Origin: Frankia canadensis
Lineage (GTDB): Bacteria > Actinomycetota > Actinomycetes > Frankiales > Frankiaceae
Assembly: GCF_900197875.1 (NCBI RefSeq)
Contig: NZ_FZMO01000268.1
Location: 1-42,642 of the forward strand
DNA: 42,642 nt
Direction: 5' to 3'
Shown here: one piece after another, positions 31,220-38,624 of the stretch
Layout: every line of letters begins with the position of its first letter
Position numbering within the stretch: the stretch's first letter is position 1
Notes under the pieces: model-generated
What the model saw: the letters and a program-made list of their open reading frames with translations, nothing else
Databases searched by the model: none
Told to the model about the DNA's origin: nothing
Translations under genes and position numbers: made by a program

Positions 31220-33517
31220 ATGGCCGAGATGACGGGGGCCGAGATGACGAGGGACGCGGCTCGCGTGCCGTTGCGGGGGGAGGCGCTGGCGGCGGCCTTG
31301 TTCGCGCCTCGGGCCGTGGCGCTCGTCGGCGCGTCCGCCGATCCGACGAAGGCGTCCTCGCGGCCGCTCGGCTATCTGCGGGGCAGCGGCTACGCCGGGA
31401 ACGTGTACCCGATCAACAGCGGCCGTCGTTCGATCGGCGCGGAACCGGTCTACTCCTCGATCGAGGATCTGCCCGAGGTGCCCGACCACGCGTTCCTCAT
31501 GACGCCGACGGCCGCCACCGTCGGCGCCGTCGAACAGTGCGGACGCCGCGGCGTTCCGCTGGTGACGGTGCTGGCCGGCGGGTTCGCCGAGGCCGGGCCG
31601 GCCGGCGCGCAGCGCCAGCGCGAGCTGGAACAGGTCGCCGCCCGCTACGGGATCCGGCTGCTGGGCCCGTCCAGCCTCGGCGTCGTGAACACCCGCAACG
31701 GCCTCACCCTCACCGCCAACGCCGCCTTCGCCGACGTCACCGGTGCCGGTGCCGGTGCCGGCGGGACGGGCGGGATCGTCGTCGCCTCGCACTCCGGTAG
31801 CATGATCGGCGCGCTGCTGTCCCGAGGGAGGGTCGCTGGGACCGCTTTCTCGCACCTGGTGTCGGTCGGCGGCGAGGTGGATCTCAGCATCGGCGAGATC
31901 TGCCAGGCGACGCTCGCCGACCCCGCCGTCACCGGCTACCTGCTGTTCCTGGAGAACCTGCGGCACGCCGGTGAGCTGCGGGCCTTCGCCGCGGCCGCCG
32001 CCAAGCGGGGACGGCCGGTGCTCGCCTACAAGCTGGGCCGGTCCGCCGCCGCCGCCGAGCTCGCCACCTCCCACACCGGCGTCCTCGCCGGCGAGGACGA
32101 CGTCGCCGACGCCTTCCTCGCCGACTGCGGCATCGCCCGGGTGCACACCCTCGACGGCCTGCTCGAGGGGCTGCCGCTGCTCGGCCGCGTCCCCGCGACC
32201 CCGGCGCCGGTCGCCGCGGCGCGGGTCGGCGTCGTCACCACGACCGGCGGCGGCGCGGCGATGGTCGTCGACCAGCTCGGCGTGCGCGGGGTGACGGTCG
32301 TCGGGCCGTCGGCCGCCACGCTCGACGCGCTCGCCGCGGCCGGCGCACCGGCGGCGCCCGGGGCGATCGTCGACCTCACCCTGGCCGGCACCCGCCCCGA
32401 GGTGATGTCCGCAGCCCTGGACACGATGCTCGGCTGCGGCGAGTTCGACCTGGTCATCGCCGTCGTCGGCTCGTCCGCCCGGTTCTCGCCGACGTTCGCC
32501 GTCCAGCCGATCATCGATCGGGCGGACCGGCCGGGCCTCGCCGCCTTCCTCGTCCCGCACGCTCCCGAGGCGCTGGCGTCGCTGCGGGCCGCCGGCGTGC
32601 CGGCCTTCGGCACGCCCGAGTCCTGCGCCGACACGACCTACGCCGCCCCCGACCACAGCGCCAGTGTCGGCACCGACCTCGGCACTGACGTCGGCGCCGA
32701 CGTCGGTGCGGCCGTCGGGGGAGTGGGCCGTCGTCTCGACGAGGCGGCGTCCTACGCGCTGCTCGCGCCGCTCGGCGTCCGCGCGGCGGAGTACCGCGTC
32801 CTCACCATCGACGAGCTGGGCCCGCCGGCCGCCGCCACGTCCGCGACCGGCACCGCTTCGACTGCTGACGGCGCGGCCGTCTCCGCCGCCACGGGATCGG
32901 CGGACCTGCGTTTTCCGGTCGCGGTCAAGGCGCTGACGGGGGAGCTCGGGCACAAGAGCGACGTCGGCGGGGTGCGGCTGCGGGTCGACGCCGCGGGGCT
33001 CGCCGCCGCCGCCCGGGACATCCGCGCGGCCGTCGCCGAGCACGCCGAGGTCGACGTCACCCAGGTACTCGTCCAGACGATGGAATCCGGGCTCGGCGAC
33101 ATGCTCGTCGGCTACCGCGTCGACCCCTATGTCGGTCCGCTCGTCCTCGTCGCGGCCGGTGGCGTGCTCACCGAGCTGTACGCCGACCGCGCGATCCGGC
33201 TCGCCCCGGTCGACGAGGCGACCGCCGCCGCGATGCTCGACGAGGTGCGCGCGACCACCGTCCTGCGCGGCTACCGCGGCGCTCCCCCCGGCGACCTGCC
33301 CGCGCTCGCCGCGCTGATCGCCGCCGTCTCGCGGCTTGCCGAACGCTCGGACGTGCTCGAGGCCGAGATCAACCCGGTGCTGGTCCGCGCCCAGGGCGAG
33401 GGCGCCCTCGCCCTCGACGCCGTCGTCCACCTGCGCGCCCAGCCCGCCGCCACCCCGAACACCGCCGACGACCCCCTCGCGGCCGACGGCCCCACCGACG
33501 AGGAGGCCCGAGCATGA
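31220..33517 (+). CDS. Acyl-CoA synthetase, NDP-forming (acetate-CoA ligase-like)
   Basis: 765 residues from ATG 31220, 2 bp after the dehydrogenase stop. Domain order: CoA-binding Rossmann (AVALVGASADPTKASSRPLG, NVYPINSGR; about 25-155), two succinyl-CoA-ligase-like domains with the phosphohistidine motif ATSHTGVLAGEDDVADAFL, then an ATP-grasp domain (FPVAVKALTGELGHKSDVGG, VLVQTMESGLGDMLVGYRVD, EINPVLV). A linker rich in TDLGTDVGADVG and ATS repeats separates them (about 475-555). It activates a carboxylate to its CoA thioester, or runs in reverse. The fused alpha-beta layout is normal for bacteria. Confidence 0.9.
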   Translation: MAEMTGAEMTRDAARVPLRGEALAAALFAPRAVALVGASADPTKASSRPLGYLRGSGYAGNVYPINSGRRSIGAEPVYSSIEDLPEVPDHAFLMTPTAATVGAVEQCGRRGVPLVTVLAGGFAEAGPAGAQRQRELEQVAARYGIRLLGPSSLGVVNTRNGLTLTANAAFADVTGAGAGAGGTGGIVVASHSGSMIGALLSRGRVAGTAFSHLVSVGGEVDLSIGEICQATLADPAVTGYLLFLENLRHAGELRAFAAAAAKRGRPVLAYKLGRSAAAAELATSHTGVLAGEDDVADAFLADCGIARVHTLDGLLEGLPLLGRVPATPAPVAAARVGVVTTTGGGAAMVVDQLGVRGVTVVGPSAATLDALAAAGAPAAPGAIVDLTLAGTRPEVMSAALDTMLGCGEFDLVIAVVGSSARFSPTFAVQPIIDRADRPGLAAFLVPHAPEALASLRAAGVPAFGTPESCADTTYAAPDHSASVGTDLGTDVGADVGAAVGGVGRRLDEAASYALLAPLGVRAAEYRVLTIDELGPPAAATSATGTASTADGAAVSAATGSADLRFPVAVKALTGELGHKSDVGGVRLRVDAAGLAAAARDIRAAVAEHAEVDVTQVLVQTMESGLGDMLVGYRVDPYVGPLVLVAAGGVLTELYADRAIRLAPVDEATAAAMLDEVRATTVLRGYRGAPPGDLPALAALIAAVSRLAERSDVLEAEINPVLVRAQGEGALALDAVVHLRAQPAATPNTADDPLAADGPTDEEARA

Positions 33518-34947
33518 CCGAGCACCCCACCCCCCGCATGCTCATCGGGGGGACGTGGACCGCCGGCAGCGGCGGCGCCACGCTGCCCGTCATCAACCCG
33601 GCCACCGGGGAGACGCTCACCCACCTCCCGGTCGCCACCCGGGCCGAGATCGGCGCGGCCCTCGACGCCGCCGAGGCCGGGTTCCGCGTATGGCGGGCGG
33701 TGCCGCCGATCGAGCGGGCCCGGATCCTCGCCAAGGGCGCCCGCCGATTCCGCGAGCGGATCGACGAGGTAGCGATGGTCATCACGCTGGAGCTCGGCAA
33801 GCCGCTCGCCGAGTCCCGCGCCGAGGTGACGCTCGCCGCCGAGCACGTCGAGTGGGCCGCGCAGGAGGCGCGCCGCGGCTACGGCCAGGTGATCCCGGCC
33901 CGCGACCCGGGCGTCCTGCAGTACTCCGTGCTCGAACCGGTCGGTCCGGTGGCCGCCTTCGCGCCGTGGAACGCCCCGGCGATCACCCCGGCCCGCAAGC
34001 TCGGCGGGGCGCTCGCCGCCGGCTGCTCGGTGATCCTCAAGCCCGCGGAGGAGGCGCCGAGCGCCGCGCTGATCCTCGCCGAGTCGCTGCTCGCGGCCGG
34101 CGTCCCCGACGGCGCGCTGAACATCGTGTTCGGCGATCCGCCGCTGATCGGCCGCACCCTCGCCGAGTCGCCGCGGATCAAGGGGCTGACGTTCACCGGG
34201 TCGACGGCCGTCGGCGCCGAACTGAACCGCCTCGCCGCCCCCTCGATGGTCCGCACCACCCTGGAACTCGGCGGCCACGCGCCCGTGATCATCCTTGGTG
34301 ACGTGGACGTCGAACGGGTCGCCCGCACCGCCATACCCGCCTGTCTGCGCAACTCCGGCCAGGTGTGCACGTCGCCCACCCGATTCCTCGTGCACGCCAG
34401 CGTCTACGACCAGTTCCTCGACACGTTCGTCTCGGCGGTCGAGTCCCTGAAGGTCGGCGACGGCCGCGACCCCGGCACCCAGATGGGCCCGGTCGCCACC
34501 GACCGCCGCCTGACCGCGCTGGCCGAGATGACCGACGACGCCCGCACCCGCGGCGCCACCGTCGCAACCGGCGGCCACCGCCTCGGCGACACCGGCACGT
34601 TCTGGAGCCCGACCGTGCTCACCGGCGTCCCCGCCGACGCCCGCGCCGCCACCGTCGAACCGTTCGGCCCGCTCAAGACCGTCGCCCGCGTCGACGATCT
34701 CGACGAGGCGCTCGCCGAGGCCAACCGCCTGCCGTTCGGCCTGGCGTCCTACGCCTGGACGCACGACTCCCGGGCGATCGCGCGGATCACCGACGAGATG
34801 GAGGCCGGTTCCGTCGCCGTCAACAGCTGGAAGCCGTCCTTCCCCGAGACCCCGTTCGGCGGCTTCCACCTCAGCGGCCTCGGCACCGAGGGCGGCGTCG
34901 AGGGCGTCCGCGCCTTCCAGCGCCTCAAGTACATCAGCCGCGGCTAG
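33514..34947 (+). CDS. Aldehyde dehydrogenase (NAD(P)+)
   Basis: 477 residues. Catalytic C285 in NSGQVCTSPTR, general base E251 in TLELGGHAP, N153 in APWNAPA and cofactor lysine K176 in LKPAEE are all present, with the final EAGSVAVNSWKPSFPETPFG signature. Oxidises an aldehyde or semialdehyde to its acid, which the ligase could activate. The start overlaps the ligase stop (ATGA). Last gene of the operon, followed by a strong hairpin. Confidence 0.92.
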   Translation: MTEHPTPRMLIGGTWTAGSGGATLPVINPATGETLTHLPVATRAEIGAALDAAEAGFRVWRAVPPIERARILAKGARRFRERIDEVAMVITLELGKPLAESRAEVTLAAEHVEWAAQEARRGYGQVIPARDPGVLQYSVLEPVGPVAAFAPWNAPAITPARKLGGALAAGCSVILKPAEEAPSAALILAESLLAAGVPDGALNIVFGDPPLIGRTLAESPRIKGLTFTGSTAVGAELNRLAAPSMVRTTLELGGHAPVIILGDVDVERVARTAIPACLRNSGQVCTSPTRFLVHASVYDQFLDTFVSAVESLKVGDGRDPGTQMGPVATDRRLTALAEMTDDARTRGATVATGGHRLGDTGTFWSPTVLTGVPADARAATVEPFGPLKTVARVDDLDEALAEANRLPFGLASYAWTHDSRAIARITDEMEAGSVAVNSWKPSFPETPFGGFHLSGLGTEGGVEGVRAFQRLKYISRG

Positions 34948-34967
34948 CCCGCGCCACGCGACCCGGA

Positions 34968-35006
34968 CCGGGTGCGTCGCCAGCCGCGGCACGGCGACGC
35001 ACCCGG
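34968..35006. terminator. Perfect 14-bp hairpin, shared terminator
   Basis: CCGGGTGCGTCGCC (34968-34981) and GGCGACGCACCCGG (34993-35006) pair fully around an 11-nt loop. It sits 20 bp after the aldehyde dehydrogenase stop and 22 bp from the stop of the convergent cassette, so it can end transcription from both sides. No T-run, as is common in high-G+C actinobacteria. Confidence 0.75.
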
Positions 35007-35028
35007 CCCACGTCCAGGGCGGCAGGCG

Positions 35029-35979
35029 TCAACCCGTCCGTCTGTGTTCGATTTTTGTTCCTATGTAGGCCACGATAATCCGGCGCGCCGCGTACTCGGT
35101 CCTGAAATGGATGCGACCCGCGCCCGGAGTGAATCTGGCATGCAGATCAAAGGAGCGCCTTGTCCCGTCGAGATCTTCGAACACGCATAGCAGTCTGCGC
35201 TGCTCGGCCTCCGGTGCCACTTTGGACATCCACGCCGGCGCGGCGGTGATTCTGGGATTCCACGACGACATCGCCTTCTCCAGCTCAAGGAGCCGGTCGG
35301 ACACCTGCCTGAGATGCACGGGGCCGAGTGCAAGGAGATCGCTCTCCACCCGAGCGAGGAAGGCGAGATGAGGAAACAGGTCCGCTCTCGCGTTCCAGAG
35401 GTGACTGGGGGTATGCAGCTGGCGTAATCCGGCGCCGGCCAGCCAGGAGCCATGGGAATTTACGTGCTGGCGAGTGGCTGCGTGGCGCACGGTTGTCGTT
35501 CTATCGACAAGATAGAGACCGGAGTCGTCGTGCTCCACGAGTTCGCGGCGGACTACGTCGATCTCTGCGGCATTCCACCGCTCGGCGGTCATCATGCTCA
35601 CTGCCAGGCCACCGAAAGCGTGCGCGTACCCCAAGCCGTCGACCTCCTGCTCATCGAGGAGGTAGGAGACCAGTCCGTCTGCACTGAGCGGCCCGATATC
35701 CTGAAAAGGGGCGCGGTTCATGACGGCCTTGAGCAGGCGGAGATGCTCCCTGTTCCTGTGATCGCCCGCCCAGCGGGCGAAGACGTAGTCGCCGCCGAAC
35801 CTGATCTCGCGGATGGGCATCGCGGAGACGAGCGCGACGTCACGACGCTGCTTCCGGATCTCGACCAGGAGGCGAACGAAATCAGTGAGGAGATCGCCCG
35901 CGTTCTCGCGGTCCGTGCGCCGGTCATCGTCGCCCACGCCGTCATGCGACTTCTCATTCAAGAAGAGGAGGATAGTCAT
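35029..35979 (-). CDS. Unknown protein, third gene of the DUF262-ATPase cassette
   Basis: 316 residues, no family I can name. The start is MTILLFLNEKSHDG, then a helical part with DFVRLLVEIRKQRRDVALVS, GGDYVFARWAGDHRNREHLR and LLKAVMNRAPFQD. The middle has GGLAVSMMTAERWNAAEIDV and SLHLWN-like SHLWNARADLFPHLAFL. The C-terminal 70 residues (RSFDLHARFTPGAGRIHFRT, RRIIVAYIGTKI) look like an all-beta RelE/ParE-type barrel with Arg and His available for RNA or DNA work; that is inference. ATG lies 6 nt after the ATPase stop, so the three genes are translationally coupled. It may be the effector. Confidence 0.6.
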   Translation of the reverse strand: MTILLFLNEKSHDGVGDDDRRTDRENAGDLLTDFVRLLVEIRKQRRDVALVSAMPIREIRFGGDYVFARWAGDHRNREHLRLLKAVMNRAPFQDIGPLSADGLVSYLLDEQEVDGLGYAHAFGGLAVSMMTAERWNAAEIDVVRRELVEHDDSGLYLVDRTTTVRHAATRQHVNSHGSWLAGAGLRQLHTPSHLWNARADLFPHLAFLARVESDLLALGPVHLRQVSDRLLELEKAMSSWNPRITAAPAWMSKVAPEAEQRRLLCVFEDLDGTRRSFDLHARFTPGAGRIHFRTEYAARRIIVAYIGTKIEHRRTG

Positions 35980-35985
35980 CAGTTC

Positions 35986-37098
35986 CTACGAGAGGAGATC
36001 ATCCAGGGAGTGGTCCCATTCATCGAAAAATCCGTCCGGCCACACTGAGAGCATGCCGTCAGGGCCAACCATGGGACGGGTCGAGGTCACCTCGTCGGAG
36101 GCGGACCGCTCAAAGTACTGGAGGGCCACGTCCGCCGTGTCAAGGACACTCTGCTTGACGGCGAGCCGAACGCCGTTGAGGACATGGTCGCTATGGCTCT
36201 CCATGAAGATCTGCACGCCACGCGCCGCAGTCAGGCTGGCCAGCCTGCCCATGAGCGTCTGGCCCCGGGGGTGAAGGTGGGCCTCAGGGTTTTCGAGAAG
36301 AATGACGCTGCCCGGCTCGACGGTGAGGCAGGCGACCACCACGGGGAGGACGTAGGTGAGGCCGAATCCGACGTTGGTCGGGCGGTAACGGTTCGTGGAG
36401 CTGATGCCCGCGGTGCCGAAAAATCCGTAGTTCAGGCGGACGAGGTCCGTGCCCTCCAGATCGTTCACGCGAAGGTTCACGCCCGGACACAGCTGCTGCA
36501 TCCAGGCGGTGACCTGGTCGAGTAGCGAGGACGAGGCGGCGTCGGGATGGGTTGTCGTGGCGTCCGGCAGGTGGTCGTCCTGATGGAATCGCAGGTAGTT
36601 GAACGTGTGTTCTCCGGTAGCCCCCAGGAATCCTCGGCGGATCGCGTTCTCGTAGGACTTGGGGTAGGAGACGGCAGGGACTACACGGTCGGCCCGCAGG
36701 TACTGGAAGCCTCGTCGGAAGAGGGCGACGTCGTAGGTGCGCGGCGGCGGCTGGTCGTCGATATGGAGCAGATCGGCCTCCCGGCTGTATCGCATGGACC
36801 AGCGGTACTCGTGCCCGTCCGCCGATAGCGAGATGGCGATCTGTAGTTCACCGTCGCTCGTGCGGTAGTCCTCATGGAGAAGATCCTGACCGGTGCCCAG
36901 ATCGACAAGCTCGCCGTTCAGCAGGAGGCCGTCGTCGGCGAGCGTGCCGGCATCGAAGGACTGCCGCAGTACCGCGAGTGACTGGAGGACGGTGCTCTTT
37001 CCGACCGCGTTGATGCCGGACAGCAGGGTGAGCGGTGCAACGGCGAGGTCCAGCGCGGCGAACGCCTTGAAGTTCTGGAGCCGGAGGCGATCAATCAC
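35986..37098 (-). CDS. AAA/OLD-like ATPase with DUF3696-like C-terminus
   Basis: 370 residues from GTG 37098, overlapping the DUF262 stop. MIDRLRLQNFKAFAALDL and the Walker A SGINAVGKST (27-36) open an SMC/OLD-type ABC ATPase; a signature-like GFGLTYVLPVVVACLTVEPG precedes Walker B VILLENPEAHLHPRGQ (E269) and the switch IFMESHSDHVLNGVRLAVKQ. The C-terminus MVGPDGMLSVWPDGFFDEWD fits DUF3696, which I recall as common in anti-phage ATPases. No TOPRIM nuclease domain is visible, so the nuclease, if any, is elsewhere in the cassette. Confidence 0.82.
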   Translation of the reverse strand: MIDRLRLQNFKAFAALDLAVAPLTLLSGINAVGKSTVLQSLAVLRQSFDAGTLADDGLLLNGELVDLGTGQDLLHEDYRTSDGELQIAISLSADGHEYRWSMRYSREADLLHIDDQPPPRTYDVALFRRGFQYLRADRVVPAVSYPKSYENAIRRGFLGATGEHTFNYLRFHQDDHLPDATTTHPDAASSSLLDQVTAWMQQLCPGVNLRVNDLEGTDLVRLNYGFFGTAGISSTNRYRPTNVGFGLTYVLPVVVACLTVEPGSVILLENPEAHLHPRGQTLMGRLASLTAARGVQIFMESHSDHVLNGVRLAVKQSVLDTADVALQYFERSASDEVTSTRPMVGPDGMLSVWPDGFFDEWDHSLDDLLS

Positions 37099-38260
37099 CG
37101 AGAACCTCGCGAAACAATTCCCTGACCTGGCCGAATCGCAGCTTGACCTTGGCGACATCTCCGGTGCCCTGTGATACCGATCTCTCGAATGCCTGGTTGG
37201 TCATCAGTAGAGCGAACTGGGAATTCACTGCATCCTTGCGTTCCACCAGGGCCTGGATCTGTGTGTCGGTCAGAGTTGCGAGATTGACGGCCACCGCCTC
37301 GAAAATCGCCTTGTTGATCGGAAATCGATTGCTTCTGCCTGGATACTGTTTCCGGAAGGCGTGTGGCCCAAAGATGTCGCCGGCAGCTTGCATGGCCTTG
37401 TTGAACTCCTGCTGCAGGCCATCCCGCTGATCGTGGCTGAGAGTGTTGGTGCTCCTCATTGCTTCCCGCAGGAATGCGTCGAAGTCCTGTGAGGTGTAGT
37501 CACCCGGTGAGGTGATGCGGAAAGCAATGAAGCGGAGGACCATCTCGCGATCGGCCATCCGCTCCTCGCGGACACTGCCGCTTGTGGCGTTGATGAACTC
37601 GGTCGATCTGGACCAGGTTCGGAGCAGATCGCGTGCTGGCCCTTTGATGAGGGCGTGTCGGAGCTCCTGCGTGGAAAGTGGCATCCCGCCGGTGTTGATG
37701 CGCGCGAAGATGTTGAACATCACCTCCTCTGGTGTTCCTGGCCTGATGAGATGAACTACCAGCTCCGTCTCCCGAAGTCGGGTCTGGAGCCGTCCAGGAA
37801 GGCCATCGTAGGACGCTCCGTTGTACGATTTCCCAAGGTACTCCAGGCTACTCAGGATGAGCCGGTCGGCGCCGTTGACCTGCGGCTCGATGAATCGCGA
37901 GATGGCGGTCAGCCGCTGTATCCCGTCGACGACGGTCCAGATCTCGTCCTCGCCCTCGGCGGCGTACAGGGTGGGCAGCGGTATGCGGAGGAGCAGGGAC
38001 TCGATGAGGCGGCTCTGGCGTTGATCAGTCCAGATTCCTCGCTGTCGCTGGAACTCGGGTTCAAGGTCGAGGGTGCCGTGGCGAATCCGCGAGAGCAGGA
38101 GGTCGACGGTGGGCGTCCGGGTAATGACGTCGATCTTGTCCGGGTCGAACGGCCGACGAATCAGGTCCGTGTCCTGCGGCTCCTCGGCCTCGACTCCCGT
38201 GCTGCGGCCAAGCGAATCATGCTCCTCTGGCACATCCCCCGATGCCATGCTGTCGCTCAT
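37091..38260 (-). CDS. DUF262 (ParB/GmrS-like) domain protein
   Basis: 389 residues. EPEFQRQRGIWTDQRQSRLI, ESLLLRIPLPTLYAAEGEDE and WTVVDGIQRLTAISRFI (D112-G-x-Q-R116) are the DUF262 signature, a ParB-related nucleotidase/DNA-binding fold also found in GmrSD type IV restriction enzymes. FARINTGGMPLSTQELRHAL follows. No HNH (DUF1524-like) end is recognisable; the helical tail ends LRFGQVRELFREVLGD. First gene of the cassette; GGGACGG is close to the ATG. A TAGATT at 38314-38309 is a possible -10 without good -35. Confidence 0.85.
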   Translation of the reverse strand: MSDSMASGDVPEEHDSLGRSTGVEAEEPQDTDLIRRPFDPDKIDVITRTPTVDLLLSRIRHGTLDLEPEFQRQRGIWTDQRQSRLIESLLLRIPLPTLYAAEGEDEIWTVVDGIQRLTAISRFIEPQVNGADRLILSSLEYLGKSYNGASYDGLPGRLQTRLRETELVVHLIRPGTPEEVMFNIFARINTGGMPLSTQELRHALIKGPARDLLRTWSRSTEFINATSGSVREERMADREMVLRFIAFRITSPGDYTSQDFDAFLREAMRSTNTLSHDQRDGLQQEFNKAMQAAGDIFGPHAFRKQYPGRSNRFPINKAIFEAVAVNLATLTDTQIQALVERKDAVNSQFALLMTNQAFERSVSQGTGDVAKVKLRFGQVRELFREVLGD

Positions 38261-38594
38261 ACCGTCCCAACCCGCTCCGCCGTGACTGCTGTCGCTCCCC
38301 GTGTCAGTAATCTATCCGTCCGGAGCCGGGTGGCTGGTCACGGTGATGCTGGACCGGCCGTGGTTCCTGACGCGAGGAGATACGCCGAGGATAGGGAGAG
38401 GAGTCGGTCGGAGTCGGCTGGCCGCAGATCGACCGGCCCGGAACTCGTGATCTGGTAGTTGGCCGCCTCCGCATCGCCACCGAGCGCCGACGTCGACTCC
38501 AGGCGGTCACGTCCCGTCGGTCGCGGTCGACATCGCTCCGCCTCCTCCGGGCGGGACGCATCTCGCGAACCTTTGCCGGAGGCGAGTCACCTCC
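38261..38594. other. Divergent intergenic region without gene
   Basis: Separates the minus-strand cassette from the kinase gene. Short frames here are interrupted and show no family pattern. It holds the presumed cassette promoter (TAGATT near 38310) and ends at the kinase promoter. Confidence 0.5.
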
Positions 38595-38624
38595 TTGCCG
38601 AGGGTCACCGAATTGCCGGATAAT
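38595..38624 (+). promoter_or_regulatory. Candidate promoter at the histidine-kinase start
   Basis: TTGCCG (38595-38600), 18 bp, GATAAT (38619-38624) is a good vegetative-type promoter, with a predicted transcript start near 38631. The GATAAT overlaps the ATG at 38623, so if the promoter is real the kinase must start downstream, for example at GTG 38695, which has GGTGGGGA upstream. Confidence 0.45.
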
